This document shows, piece after piece, positions 5,834-12,866 of a stretch of 17,347 nt of DNA. Numbering within the stretch: position 1 is the stretch's first letter; each line of letters opens with the position of its first letter. The notes beneath the pieces are model-generated. The model saw nothing but the letters and a program-made list of their open reading frames with translations. It searched no databases and had not been told where the DNA came from. The DNA comes from Candidatus Roizmanbacteria bacterium CG_4_10_14_0_2_um_filter_36_35 (lineage in GTDB: Bacteria > Patescibacteriota > Microgenomatia > UBA1406 > GWC2-37-13): the NCBI GenBank assembly GCA_002792355.1, contig PFOE01000036.1, positions 1-17,347 on the forward strand. Reading direction: 5' to 3'. The position numbers and the translations under genes were made by a program.

Positions 5834-7555
5834 ATGAAATTTTCAGAACTATCTATTTACTTTGAGAGAATCAGCCAGGTTTCTTCTCGTTTGGAAATTA
5901 CCCGAATCTTGGCAGAGCTTTTCAAAAAATTAACTCCCGACGAGATTGAAAAAGTTGTTTATTTACTCCAGGGAAAAGTTAGGCCGGCTTATGAAGGAAT
6001 TGATTTTGGTATGGCGGAAAAAATGATAATAAAAGCCGCCGTATCAGCTTTGAATATCGAAAAAAGTTTTTTCGAAAAAGAATTCAAAAGAATCGGCGAT
6101 CTCGGCAAAACAGTAGAGTATTTTAAAAAACAATATCATTCTTTTGAAGAAAAAGATTTAGAAACAATAGTCGTATATGAAATATTTTATCATCTTGCCA
6201 CTTCTTCTGGTGTAGGATCCCAAGAAGTTAAGATTAATTTTTTAGCTCAATTGATTCGTCAAATGGACTCTTTATCTTCCAGATTTTTAGTCAGGTTACC
6301 GACGGGCAACATCCGGATGGGTTTTTCTGACATGACAGTTTTAGATGCATATTCATGGATGTTAAAAGGAGATAAAAGCCTGCGGCCCGTAATAGAGAAA
6401 GCTTATCATGTCCGGCCCGAACTTGGGTTTATAGGACGGATTATTAAAGAAAAAGGAATAGAGTTCTTAAACAAGATTAAACCAAAACTTTTTACTCCCA
6501 TAATTATGATGAAAGCCGAGAGACTGTCTTCAGCAGCAGAAATATTAAAACAGATTGGCCAATGTTTGGTTGAACCAAAATTCGATGGATTTCGTTTAGC
6601 GGTACATTACTCCAAAGCAAAGCAGGAAGTACGGTTATATTCACGAAGTCTTGAAGACGTTACCCATATGTATCCTGACATTGTTTCCGGAGTAAAAAAA
6701 CAGGTAAAAGCCGATGAAATTATTTTTGAAGGAGAGGCAGTAGGTTATAATACGAAGACGGGTGAATTTCTTCCTTTTCAGGAGACAGCTCAGAGAAAAA
6801 GAAAATATGAAATCGAAAAAATGGCTAAAGAAGTTCCTTTAAGATTGTTTTCTTTCGAGCTTCTCTATAAAGACGGAGAGAGTTTTATTAATAAATCTTT
6901 TATTGAGAGAAGAAAAGCGCTTGAAGATTCAATCATAACTAAAAAAAATTTATTAAAAGAAACAGTTGTTGTTGCCGATGAAGAAAAAGTTAACGAAGAA
7001 AGTAGGCTAGAAAAATTATTTGATGAAGCGATAAAAAAAGGCTTGGAAGGAATTATTGCCAAGAAAATCGACGGTGTTTATAAACCAGGAGCGAGGGAAT
7101 GGAACTGGATAAAATACAAAAGAAGTTATTCGGCAAAAATTAGAGACACAATTGATTGCTTGGTGATGGGTTATGACTATGGAAAAGGTAAACGGACAGA
7201 TTTTGGTATCGGTGCTTTTTTAGTGGGAGTATTAGACGAAAAAAAAGATCAATTTGTCACAATCGCGAAAATCGGCACCGGCCTGACAGATAAGGAATGG
7301 AAACAGTTAAGAATTAAGAGTTATAAGTTAAGAGTTAAAGAAAAACCAAAAAATTATTTTGTCAATAAAATGATGGAATGCGATGTCTGGGCGGAACCGA
7401 AAATTATTGTTGAGATCCGATCTGACGAAATCACTAAATCACCTGTCCATACCGCTGGTTTAGCATTAAGATTTCCGAGACTGGAAAGATTCCGTGACGA
7501 CAAAAATCCTCAAGAAGTGACAACTTTGAAAGAGTTAAAGTCGATGGTTTTTTAA
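5834..7555 (+). CDS. lig: ATP-dependent DNA ligase (archaeal/eukaryotic Lig1 type), 573 aa
   Basis: Seals nicks in duplex DNA through a ligase-AMP intermediate. An N-terminal DNA-binding domain (about 1-210, with VYLLQGKVRP and 'GDLGKT'-type sequence) precedes the nucleotidyltransferase core: motif I EPKFDGFR with the AMP-accepting Lys249, motif III FEGEAVGY (Glu299/Glu301), motif IV EGIIAKK (Glu405) and motif V WNWIKYKR (Lys427/Lys429). A C-terminal OB-fold follows (about 440-573). The length matches the full archaeal-type enzyme rather than the short LigC/LigB forms. Bacterial replication normally uses NAD-dependent LigA, so this is either a second ligase for repair or a replacement; the window does not decide. 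Its 3' end overlaps the convergent glycosyltransferase by 21 bp. Confidence 0.95.
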   Translation: MKFSELSIYFERISQVSSRLEITRILAELFKKLTPDEIEKVVYLLQGKVRPAYEGIDFGMAEKMIIKAAVSALNIEKSFFEKEFKRIGDLGKTVEYFKKQYHSFEEKDLETIVVYEIFYHLATSSGVGSQEVKINFLAQLIRQMDSLSSRFLVRLPTGNIRMGFSDMTVLDAYSWMLKGDKSLRPVIEKAYHVRPELGFIGRIIKEKGIEFLNKIKPKLFTPIIMMKAERLSSAAEILKQIGQCLVEPKFDGFRLAVHYSKAKQEVRLYSRSLEDVTHMYPDIVSGVKKQVKADEIIFEGEAVGYNTKTGEFLPFQETAQRKRKYEIEKMAKEVPLRLFSFELLYKDGESFINKSFIERRKALEDSIITKKNLLKETVVVADEEKVNEESRLEKLFDEAIKKGLEGIIAKKIDGVYKPGAREWNWIKYKRSYSAKIRDTIDCLVMGYDYGKGKRTDFGIGAFLVGVLDEKKDQFVTIAKIGTGLTDKEWKQLRIKSYKLRVKEKPKNYFVNKMMECDVWAEPKIIVEIRSDEITKSPVHTAGLALRFPRLERFRDDKNPQEVTTLKELKSMVF

Positions 7556-8215
7556 CATTTTCAAAACGATAAAAGGATATTCAACAAAAAAAGAGAAAGG
7601 ATTATACTTAATTCTTCTTCCTGAAATATTAATATTAATTGATCTGTCGAGAAAGATTTTGCCATAGGGAGAAGTGTGGATGGAAAGATCAATGTCTTCA
7701 TGAACTAATTTATCATCGACACATACTTGATTTTTTATTTTTTGCCAAACAGTTTTTCTTATTGCTAGAGCAGGACCAAGCAATATATAGTAACCACTGA
7801 TAATTTTAAAGAACCATTGATATAAATAAGAAAAAAAAGTGATTCTATTTACCATAGGCATATCATAAATAACAAAGTGATTAACATAGGCGATAATCTT
7901 TTTCTTTTTAGTAAAAGTTTCTTTTACTTTTTTTATCCACCCGGTTGGAAGAATTGTATCGGCGTCGCATTTAACCAAAATGTCACCGTCTGCAAAATTA
8001 AATCCCGCATTTCTGGCATAAGCAATTCCCTGCCTTTTTTCTTTAATGATTTTAATTTCTCTATATTCCTTAACAAGACTGATAGTTTTATCAATGCAGT
8101 TATTATCAACAACAATGATTTCCTCTGGTTTTTCTTTTTGACTCATTAGAGAATCAAGGCATTTTTTAATACATTTTTCTTCGTTATAGACAGGAATAAC
8201 GACTGAAATCTTCAT
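7535..8215 (-). CDS. Family 2 glycosyltransferase, 226 aa
   Basis: A GT-A fold protein of the GT2 family: MKISVVIPVYNEE at the N-terminus, VVDNNCIDKT as the first nucleotide-sugar contact, GIAYARNAGF, the metal-binding DxD in CDADT (84-86), and HEDIDLS in the acceptor/base region. A hydrophobic stretch FFSYLYQWFFKIISGYYILLG may pack on the membrane. The sugar and acceptor cannot be read from the sequence; cell-surface glycan or lipid-linked sugar synthesis is usual. The start at 8215 is supported by a TAAAAT seven bases upstream. It is divergent from a second GT2 gene, and its end overlaps the ligase gene. Confidence 0.92.
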   Translation of the reverse strand: MKISVVIPVYNEEKCIKKCLDSLMSQKEKPEEIIVVDNNCIDKTISLVKEYREIKIIKEKRQGIAYARNAGFNFADGDILVKCDADTILPTGWIKKVKETFTKKKKIIAYVNHFVIYDMPMVNRITFFSYLYQWFFKIISGYYILLGPALAIRKTVWQKIKNQVCVDDKLVHEDIDLSIHTSPYGKIFLDRSININISGRRIKYNPFSFFVEYPFIVLKMLKNHRL

Positions 8216-8222
8216 TCTATAT

Positions 8223-8228
8223 ATTTTA
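8223..8228 (-). promoter_or_regulatory. -10 element giving a leaderless start at 8215
   Basis: Minus-strand TAAAAT is followed by seven bases and then the ATG. No -35 match is evident. The upstream sequence is a REP-like half element. Confidence 0.45.
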
Positions 8229-8230
8229 AC

Positions 8231-8287
8231 AGATCCCTCGTCGCGTAGTTTACCCTGAGCGAAGTCGAAGGGCTCCTCGGGATGACA
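8231..8287. repeat. REP-like element, one half only, between divergent glycosyltransferase genes
   Basis: The right end GGGATGACA matches the family terminus and the interior has CCCTGAGCGAAGTCGAAGGG, but no matching TGTCAT end is seen on the left. It lies exactly between the two divergent -10 elements. Confidence 0.55.
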
Positions 8288-8295
8288 TGGGTGAG

Positions 8296-8316
8296 TGATA
8301 TAATATATATAACCTT
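8296..8316 (+). promoter_or_regulatory. Extended -10 promoter of the 8317 gene
   Basis: TGATATAAT (8296-8304) is an extended -10 (TG, one base, TATAAT) ending 12 bases before the ATG, predicting a leader of only a few bases. Confidence 0.5.
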
Positions 8317-9144
8317 ATGAAACTCTTTTTTTCGATTGTGATCCCTACCTTGAATGAAGAGAAATTTCTTCCCAAACTTCTTAATGACCTAGCTAAACAG
8401 AAAGAAAAGGATTTTGAAGTAATTGTTGCTGATGGTTTTTCCAAAGACAAAACCAAAGACTGCATAAAATCTTATAAAGGAGACTTAAAGCTCAATTTTA
8501 TTCAAACAAGACAGAAGAACGTTGCCGCCCAGAGAAACTACGGCGCCAAAAAAGCCGTCGGGAGCTATTTTGTTTTTTTAGATGCTGACGCCAGAATCTC
8601 TCCATCATTTTTCAAAAAAATAAAAAAAATCATCGTTAGAGATAAAGGACTATTATTTTTACCTTTTTTTTTGCCTGATAAAGAATACCAACAGTATAAG
8701 CCGCTATTTGACTTGGTTAATATAATGGTGGAATTATCCCAAAATTTACCAAGAAGGTTTTCCCTAGGAGGTTCTATAATAATCGAGAAAAATTTTTTTA
8801 ATACCATTGAAGGGTTTAATGAAAATCTTTTTATTGCCGAGGATCATGAACTAGTACAGAGAGCCGGTCAGTGGGGCGTTAACTCTAAATTTATCAAAGA
8901 AGCGAGAATATTTTTTTCGTTAAGAAGAATGAAAAAAGAGGGTCAGATAAAGTTTTTCTATAAATATTTTATTGCCTCGGCGCGCCGATTGCTCTTCAAC
9001 GAAGAAATAAAAAAGAAGATTTTTGAATACCAGATGGGCGGTCAATTATATCAGGATATTGAGGTAAAACAGAAGAAAGAAGAGTTCTTTAACCACTATT
9101 TTAATCAGATAAAAACTCTTTTTAGAAAGATTTTGGCTTCCTAA
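8317..9144 (+). CDS. Family 2 glycosyltransferase, 275 aa
   Basis: GT2 landmarks: FSIVIPTLNEEKFLPKLL at the N-terminus, VIVADGFSKDKT, RQKNVAAQRNYG, the DxD in FLDADAR (89-91), LGGSIIIEK, and EDHELVQR in the acceptor region. The C-terminal 60 residues are basic and amphipathic. Sequence style differs from the neighbouring 226-aa GT2, so the two are probably not recent duplicates. The product is likely a cell-envelope glycan or lipid-linked saccharide, which is inference from the family. Its last 23 bases overlap the convergent EEP-family gene. Confidence 0.92.
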   Translation: MKLFFSIVIPTLNEEKFLPKLLNDLAKQKEKDFEVIVADGFSKDKTKDCIKSYKGDLKLNFIQTRQKNVAAQRNYGAKKAVGSYFVFLDADARISPSFFKKIKKIIVRDKGLLFLPFFLPDKEYQQYKPLFDLVNIMVELSQNLPRRFSLGGSIIIEKNFFNTIEGFNENLFIAEDHELVQRAGQWGVNSKFIKEARIFFSLRRMKKEGQIKFFYKYFIASARRLLFNEEIKKKIFEYQMGGQLYQDIEVKQKKEEFFNHYFNQIKTLFRKILAS

Positions 9145-9925
9145 AAGAATAAGAGGAGAGAATTGGATAATGGTCTGAATGATGATCTTCAAGTCTTTCT
9201 GTTTTTATAAGTTTTAACCCTCTATAAAAGACATAATCGGTTTTAACTCGTTTAACTAAAAATTTATTAAAAAACGGTATCATAAACCTCTGAAAACGTG
9301 TGAATTTTTCTATAATTTCATCTCCAGTCATATTTATTGTTTGTCTGATATTTTTTGTTGCCTCAATCAGATGATGTTTTTGCATGGTTTTTTCCAGTTT
9401 TTTCCGACGATAAGGAAAATAATTAAAATCACCGCAGACAATTAGTGATCGGTTTTTCTTAAAATTGATTGATTTTAAAGCTTGATTAAGATGATTTATT
9501 CTTAGTTCGTTGCTACCGATCACATATAAGTGGAGATTGCAGATAGAGAAGTTTTTCCTCGCTTTTCTATGATAAAAATCCGCTTTTAAGATCGTTTTTG
9601 GTTGATTATATCCCCAAATAACCCGAAATAAATAGAAAAAATACTCGGCAATATTAGTATTGAGATCAAGAGTGGAAGCCTCGATAAATTTAATAGCTTT
9701 TTGATTATAAAAAGTAGCCACTCCAAAGATTTTCCCAAATCGGACAAAAGAATTGGCAGTGTCAGCCAACTTATAGCCATAATTTTCAATTCTTTTGATA
9801 TTTTGTTCTTCAGTTAGAGTTTCTTGAAGGCAGATAATGTCTGGAGAATATTTTTTTAAGATTCCAGGAAGTCCCTCAACGGCGCTATTAAAAAGAGTAT
9901 TATAGCTCAGGACAGAAAAATTCAT
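9122..9925 (-). CDS. Endonuclease/exonuclease/phosphatase (EEP) family hydrolase, 267 aa
   Basis: All metal and catalytic landmarks of the DNase I-like fold are present in order: LSYNTL (Asn9), CLQET (Glu35), NLHLY, CGDFN (Asp166, Asn168), KTDYVF (Asp230) and the terminal HHSDHYP (Asp251, His252). Members cleave phosphodiester bonds in nucleic acids or lipids; the substrate here is unknown. A longer reading from 9994 is open, but its extra 23 residues are a translation of the palindrome at 9946-9981. The start at 9925 is preferred because TATAAT lies six bases upstream and the family begins with a strand like MNFSVLSYN. Confidence 0.9.
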   Translation of the reverse strand: MNFSVLSYNTLFNSAVEGLPGILKKYSPDIICLQETLTEEQNIKRIENYGYKLADTANSFVRFGKIFGVATFYNQKAIKFIEASTLDLNTNIAEYFFYLFRVIWGYNQPKTILKADFYHRKARKNFSICNLHLYVIGSNELRINHLNQALKSINFKKNRSLIVCGDFNYFPYRRKKLEKTMQKHHLIEATKNIRQTINMTGDEIIEKFTRFQRFMIPFFNKFLVKRVKTDYVFYRGLKLIKTERLEDHHSDHYPILSSYSFRKPKSF

Positions 9926-9931
9926 AGATTT

Positions 9932-9937
9932 ATTATA
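9932..9937 (-). promoter_or_regulatory. -10 element giving a leaderless start at 9925
   Basis: Minus-strand TATAAT is followed by six bases and then ATG. The region where a -35 box would lie is occupied by the palindrome at 9946-9981. Confidence 0.55.
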
Positions 9938-9945
9938 CCAAGTTT

Positions 9946-9981
9946 CACCCGTAGGGAGTCCGTTCGGCCACCCTACGGGTG
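9946..9981. repeat. Perfect 11-bp inverted repeat (CACCCGTAGGG / CCCTACGGGTG)
   Basis: The arms at 9946-9956 and 9971-9981 pair perfectly around a loop that contains CCGTTCGG. It is GC-rich in an AT-rich spacer and sits directly upstream of the EEP gene's -10. Confidence 0.75.
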
Positions 9982-10107
9982 TCAAGTCAAGCAATTATGA
10001 CTTATCCACACATTTTGGATAACTTTTTTTATATTGTTAAGACGTTCTAAATATTAATTATAAATCTATAGGTTATCCTATAGACTATTAATAATTATCT
10101 ATAGGCC
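9982..10107. other. Candidate DnaA-box cluster / possible replication origin
   Basis: TTATCCACA at 10002-10010 is a perfect match to the bacterial DnaA-box consensus TTATNCACA. TTTTGGATAA (10013-10022) is the reverse complement of a box with one mismatch. TTATCCTAT (10073-10081) and TTATCTATA (10095-10103) are weaker. The block is strongly AT-rich and non-coding, and the rpmH-yidC-jag cluster, often near the origin, lies 5 kb away. No dnaA gene is in the window and four sites is a small number, so this is only a candidate. The weaker sites overlap the CTATAGG palindrome. Confidence 0.35.
10066..10105. promoter_or_regulatory. Operator-like palindrome and third CTATAGG copy
   Basis: CTATAGG (10066-10072) and CCTATAG (10077-10083) form an inverted repeat around TTAT, and a further CTATAGG lies at 10099-10105, directly before the -35 box of the small gene. 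Spaced palindrome plus half-site upstream of a strong promoter is the shape of a repressor or activator site. Confidence 0.4.
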
Positions 10108-10136
10108 TTGACAAATAAATTAAGGCAGGTTATAGT
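10108..10136 (+). promoter_or_regulatory. Near-consensus sigma-70-type promoter, leaderless start at 10143
   Basis: TTGACA (10108-10113), a 17-base spacer and TATAGT (10131-10136), with the ATG six bases further on. This is the best -35/-10 pair in the window. Confidence 0.75.
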
Positions 10137-10142
10137 TAAATT

Positions 10143-10295
10143 ATGAAAAAAATTACCTTTTCACAAAAACCCAAATCAGACTTTTTAAGAAACAAACCGA
10201 CAAATAAAAATGAATTTGTTAGTTTTGTCGCTGATCAATTTAAAAAGCTGTCTAAGAAGAATTTAAGAGTGCCGATACAGTTGTATCATTTGTAG
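10143..10295 (+). CDS. Small basic protein of unknown function (50 aa)
   Basis: Reads MKKITFSQKPKSDFLRN..., then EFVSFVADQFKKLSKKN and ends LRVPIQLYHL. It is rich in Lys, with an amphipathic helix in the middle and a hydrophobic tail, and no membrane segment or Cys is present. The evidence that it is real is the near-consensus promoter exactly positioned for a leaderless start and a strong hairpin right after the stop. The function is unknown. Its place beside the DnaA-box-like cluster makes a DNA-associated or regulatory role conceivable but unproven. Confidence 0.65.
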   Translation: MKKITFSQKPKSDFLRNKPTNKNEFVSFVADQFKKLSKKNLRVPIQLYHL

Positions 10296-10298
10296 AGC

Positions 10299-10357
10299 AA
10301 AAAAATAAGAGCATCACTACCGCTCGTATTAGGGGAACGACGAGTAGTAATGCTCTT
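10299..10357 (-). terminator. Intrinsic terminator of the DUF2298 gene, possibly bidirectional
   Basis: On the minus strand a 14-pair stem (arms at 10344-10357 and 10307-10320, one mismatch) with GC-rich inner extension is followed by a T7 run (10305-10299). The same hairpin follows the stop of the plus-strand 50-aa gene by 11 bases, though without a good T-run in that direction. Confidence 0.8.
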
Positions 10358-10399
10358 TAGTTACGTTAGCAAAAAAAAATTGGCTTGTCAATAAGGTCG

Positions 10400-12745
10400 T
10401 TAATTTATTTGATATACTGCTCCAAGACCATTGGTTGAGCGAAAGATAAGTCTCCCTATTTTAGTAAACTTGGCCTCATAAAGCTCCGGATATTTTTGTT
10501 TTTCTAGACGGGAAATAATTATATATTTAATTTTATATTTTTCAATCAAGTTTTTAGTTTCTTCAAGGTTTTTTGACTGATAGAGAATAACGACTTCGGG
10601 TATTCTCTCGCCAACAACGTCTGATGAGCCTCGCCAGAGCCATTCGTGGACCCACCAGCCGGCTACGGTTGGCAATCCCGTCATTGCCGATATCCTCTCA
10701 TAGTCGGTATATGAATCACCTTGAGCCTCCAAAATCACCGGCTGTCCTTTTTCGTTCTTATTCAAATAGTCGATAATTTCTTTATCTTCGGGATAATCAT
10801 TTTCTAACCATTTTGATCCGTCGAGTTCAACAGGGCGATTTAATAGACCATAGTAAGAAGGAACAGAAAAGAAAGGATAAACAAAGACAAAAAAAGCAAA
10901 AAAGATCCACACTCCTGTCATCCCGAACCCCCCCAATGTCATCCCGAGCGAGCGAAGCGAGTCGAGAGATCTAAAAGAAAGATCCCTCCACTTCGGTCGG
11001 GATGACAACTGTTTTATTAAGAAAAACGTAATCGTTGAAGCAATACCCATCATCATAAAGGCCTGGTAGCCGAGCTTGAACATAGTGTTGGCGCGGAAAT
11101 GAGCCGGATAGATGTCTTTGATGTAAAAAAATTCTGGGATGATAATGAGAAAGGTGCCAAAAGAGAATAATATAAGAAAAAAATTGTTAAATTTTTGCCT
11201 AATGTCATCGCGAAGCGACGAAGTCGCCGTGGCGATCTCTTTTTGACCTTGCCTGCCGGCAGGCAGGGATTGCTTCGCTTCGCTCGCAATGACAATAAGG
11301 AATAAGATAAAACTAATCCAAAAGAATCCCCAGAGGACAAAAAGCATCCAAATGGGTGAAACTTGACAATTCCCTTTTTCAAAAAGAAACGGCCCGAATT
11401 TTCCAATATTAGTTAAAAAATCAGGAGAGCAGTTAACGCCGATGCCGGTAATAAAAGGAGTAAAGTGTGAGGAAAAAGGCAGAGAAAAGACAACGAAGGA
11501 AACAATAAGAATAAGAAGGTTGATAAAAAATTGACGGGACAGTTTAAAAATGAAGAAAAAAACAGTTATTGTTAAAAGAAGATAGATCGGGCCATCAAAA
11601 GCATTAGTCATGTAGTGGATGGCGGTGAGAAAGCCAAGAAATATGGTTCCTCCCCACCATGTCATCCCGAGCCCTTCGATTTCACTCAGGGTAAACTCCG
11701 CGAGGAATCTCTTTAAGATTTGAGATTGCTTCGTCGTTTCACTCCTCGCAATGACAGAAAAACGAGTAAACATTAAAAATAATATAGCTAACGTTAACAG
11801 CACAAACGGTATATCAAACACATGTCCATGGAGATCAGCGACGACATAAGAATACGAAGGGAATTCATGAATCGTGAAAGGAATAAACCTGGTGGCATTC
11901 GGATACCAATAAGAGGCTGGATTATATTTTGATAATATCTGCCAGAACGGTATAGGACTTTCATTAGGATACCCCTTGGTAAAAAGATAAATTGTATGTA
12001 GATTGCCGCCAAGACTGACTATATAAGCGCCGATTAAGCCGAAGATGATAGTCGTTAATGATTTTATCTTTGGAGAATGGATTTTAATAATATTGGTGAT
12101 AATTGAGAAAACTTGAGTGACATTTAAAGCAAAAATCGTTGCCAGAATTAAATTGTATCCGACTGCCGGAATAATATTGGATAGTTTGATTAAAATCGAG
12201 CCTGCCAGATGGCCGAAGTAGTAATAATTGATAGGGAGAGGCGTATACCAGATATCTTTAGGGGGAAAATAATTCGATCTTAAAATGGAATTCATAAAGC
12301 CAAAGTCCATAAATTTTTCCAAAGATCTGATTGACGGTTCCTGAGAACGGATGAAGGTCCAAAAGAGGAAAGCGGTTAGAAACAACATTTCCTCAAAGAT
12401 TATTATCAAGAATTTACTGTTCGAGCTTGTCGAGAACATTTTTTTAGACTTCTCGACTCGCTTCGCTCGCTCGAAGAGTAACCAATTAATCAAGGCGAAA
12501 ATTCCGATTATCAAAAATAAGTTCATCCGGCTAAAAGAAAGGAGTTTAATCGTTCCAAGGACATAAGTAGCGTAGGTAACAAAAAGAATGGCAAGAACTT
12601 TGGCAAAAGGATAGCCCAGATCAAAAGAAAAACGGCCAAAAATCTTTTTGGTCAAAGGAAAAAAGACCAACCCGATTACAAAAACCCAAACATACCAATT
12701 AAGCGAAGTAAAAACCCAGCTCAGCTGGGTAAAAATCCAATCCAT
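10400..12745 (-). CDS. DUF2298 (Chlor_Arch_YYY-type) polytopic membrane protein, 781 aa
   Basis: Many transmembrane helices. The signature PPKDIWYTPLPINYYYFGH is at about residues 160-178, HEFPSYSYVVADLHGHVFDIPF follows further on, and a soluble C-terminal part has AMTGLPTVAGWWVHEWLWRG. These match DUF2298 proteins, large membrane proteins of unknown activity whose architecture resembles GT-C glycosyltransferases or mannosyltransferase-like enzymes; a glycosyl-transfer role is inference. At least four palindromic insertions are translated in frame: about residues 89-110, 331-363, 485-515 and 581-604. The start at 12745 fits a TATAAT eight bases upstream, and a strong terminator follows. It is divergent from valS and probably monocistronic. 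Confidence 0.9.
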   Translation of the reverse strand: MDWIFTQLSWVFTSLNWYVWVFVIGLVFFPLTKKIFGRFSFDLGYPFAKVLAILFVTYATYVLGTIKLLSFSRMNLFLIIGIFALINWLLFERAKRVEKSKKMFSTSSNSKFLIIIFEEMLFLTAFLFWTFIRSQEPSIRSLEKFMDFGFMNSILRSNYFPPKDIWYTPLPINYYYFGHLAGSILIKLSNIIPAVGYNLILATIFALNVTQVFSIITNIIKIHSPKIKSLTTIIFGLIGAYIVSLGGNLHTIYLFTKGYPNESPIPFWQILSKYNPASYWYPNATRFIPFTIHEFPSYSYVVADLHGHVFDIPFVLLTLAILFLMFTRFSVIARSETTKQSQILKRFLAEFTLSEIEGLGMTWWGGTIFLGFLTAIHYMTNAFDGPIYLLLTITVFFFIFKLSRQFFINLLILIVSFVVFSLPFSSHFTPFITGIGVNCSPDFLTNIGKFGPFLFEKGNCQVSPIWMLFVLWGFFWISFILFLIVIASEAKQSLPAGRQGQKEIATATSSLRDDIRQKFNNFFLILFSFGTFLIIIPEFFYIKDIYPAHFRANTMFKLGYQAFMMMGIASTITFFLIKQLSSRPKWRDLSFRSLDSLRSLGMTLGGFGMTGVWIFFAFFVFVYPFFSVPSYYGLLNRPVELDGSKWLENDYPEDKEIIDYLNKNEKGQPVILEAQGDSYTDYERISAMTGLPTVAGWWVHEWLWRGSSDVVGERIPEVVILYQSKNLEETKNLIEKYKIKYIIISRLEKQKYPELYEAKFTKIGRLIFRSTNGLGAVYQIN
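10937..11007. repeat. REP-like element in the DUF2298 gene (copy near the C-terminal TM region)
   Basis: Seventy-one bp with TGTCATCCCGAGCG at the left and CGGGATGACA at the right. A second TGTCATCCCGA end at 10916 suggests an additional truncated copy. It is read as LSSRPKWRDL...LGMT without a stop. Confidence 0.8.
11203..11294. repeat. REP-like element with nested GCCTGCCGGCAGGC palindrome in the DUF2298 gene
   Basis: Ninety-two bp, TGTCATCGCGAAGCGA at the left and CGCTCGCAATGACA at the right. The perfect palindrome TGCCTGCCGGCAGGCA (11250-11265) interrupts its centre. It is translated as VIASEAKQSLPAGRQGQKEI and beyond. Confidence 0.8.
11660..11756. repeat. REP-like element, hybrid ends, in the DUF2298 gene
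   Basis: Ninety-seven bp. The left end is TGTCATCCCGAG, the right end CTCGCAATGACA, and both GAGGAATCTC and GAGATTGCTTCG are inside, so it looks like a fusion of two subtypes. It is read as VIARSETTKQS and on to LGMT. Confidence 0.75.
12418..12480. repeat. Palindromic element of a second type in the DUF2298 gene
   Basis: TGTTCGAGCTTGTCGAGAACA (12418-12438) is an imperfect palindrome. It is followed by TTCTCGACTCGCTTCGCTCG and TCGAAGAG. The TGTCAT/ATGACA ends are absent. It is translated as FERAKRVEKSKKMFSTSSNS. Confidence 0.6.
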
Positions 12746-12753
12746 ATCTTTTT

Positions 12754-12759
12754 ATTATA
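12754..12759 (-). promoter_or_regulatory. -10 element giving a leaderless start at 12745
   Basis: Minus-strand TATAAT, eight bases, ATG. A plus-strand TATAAT at 12758-12763 overlaps it and could drive valS with a leader of about 100 nt. Confidence 0.5.
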
Positions 12760-12781
12760 TAATATGAAAACGCGTCCCTTT

Positions 12782-12855
12782 TGTCATTCCGAGCGAAGCG
12801 AGGAATCTAGATCCTTCGGTCCCCCGACGTAACGTCGGGGTCCCTCAGGATGACG
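12782..12855. repeat. REP-like element in the valS leader
   Basis: It starts TGTCATTCCGAGCGAAGCGA and ends CAGGATGACG. A CCCCGACG/CGTCGGGG palindrome (12822-12840) is nested inside. It ends 11 bases before the valS ATG. Confidence 0.8.
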
Positions 12856-12866
12856 GGGGTGAGAAT

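Noticed and set aside
7877..8149. Plus-strand open frame opposite the 226-aa glycosyltransferase
   Set aside because: It reads the complement of conserved GT2 motifs and has low-complexity Phe/Asn composition; it is a shadow of the real gene.
9926..9994. N-terminal extension of the EEP-family protein starting at 9994
   Set aside because: The extra 23 residues are a translation of the 9946-9981 palindrome, and a -10 element lies directly before the ATG at 9925, as at the other genes.
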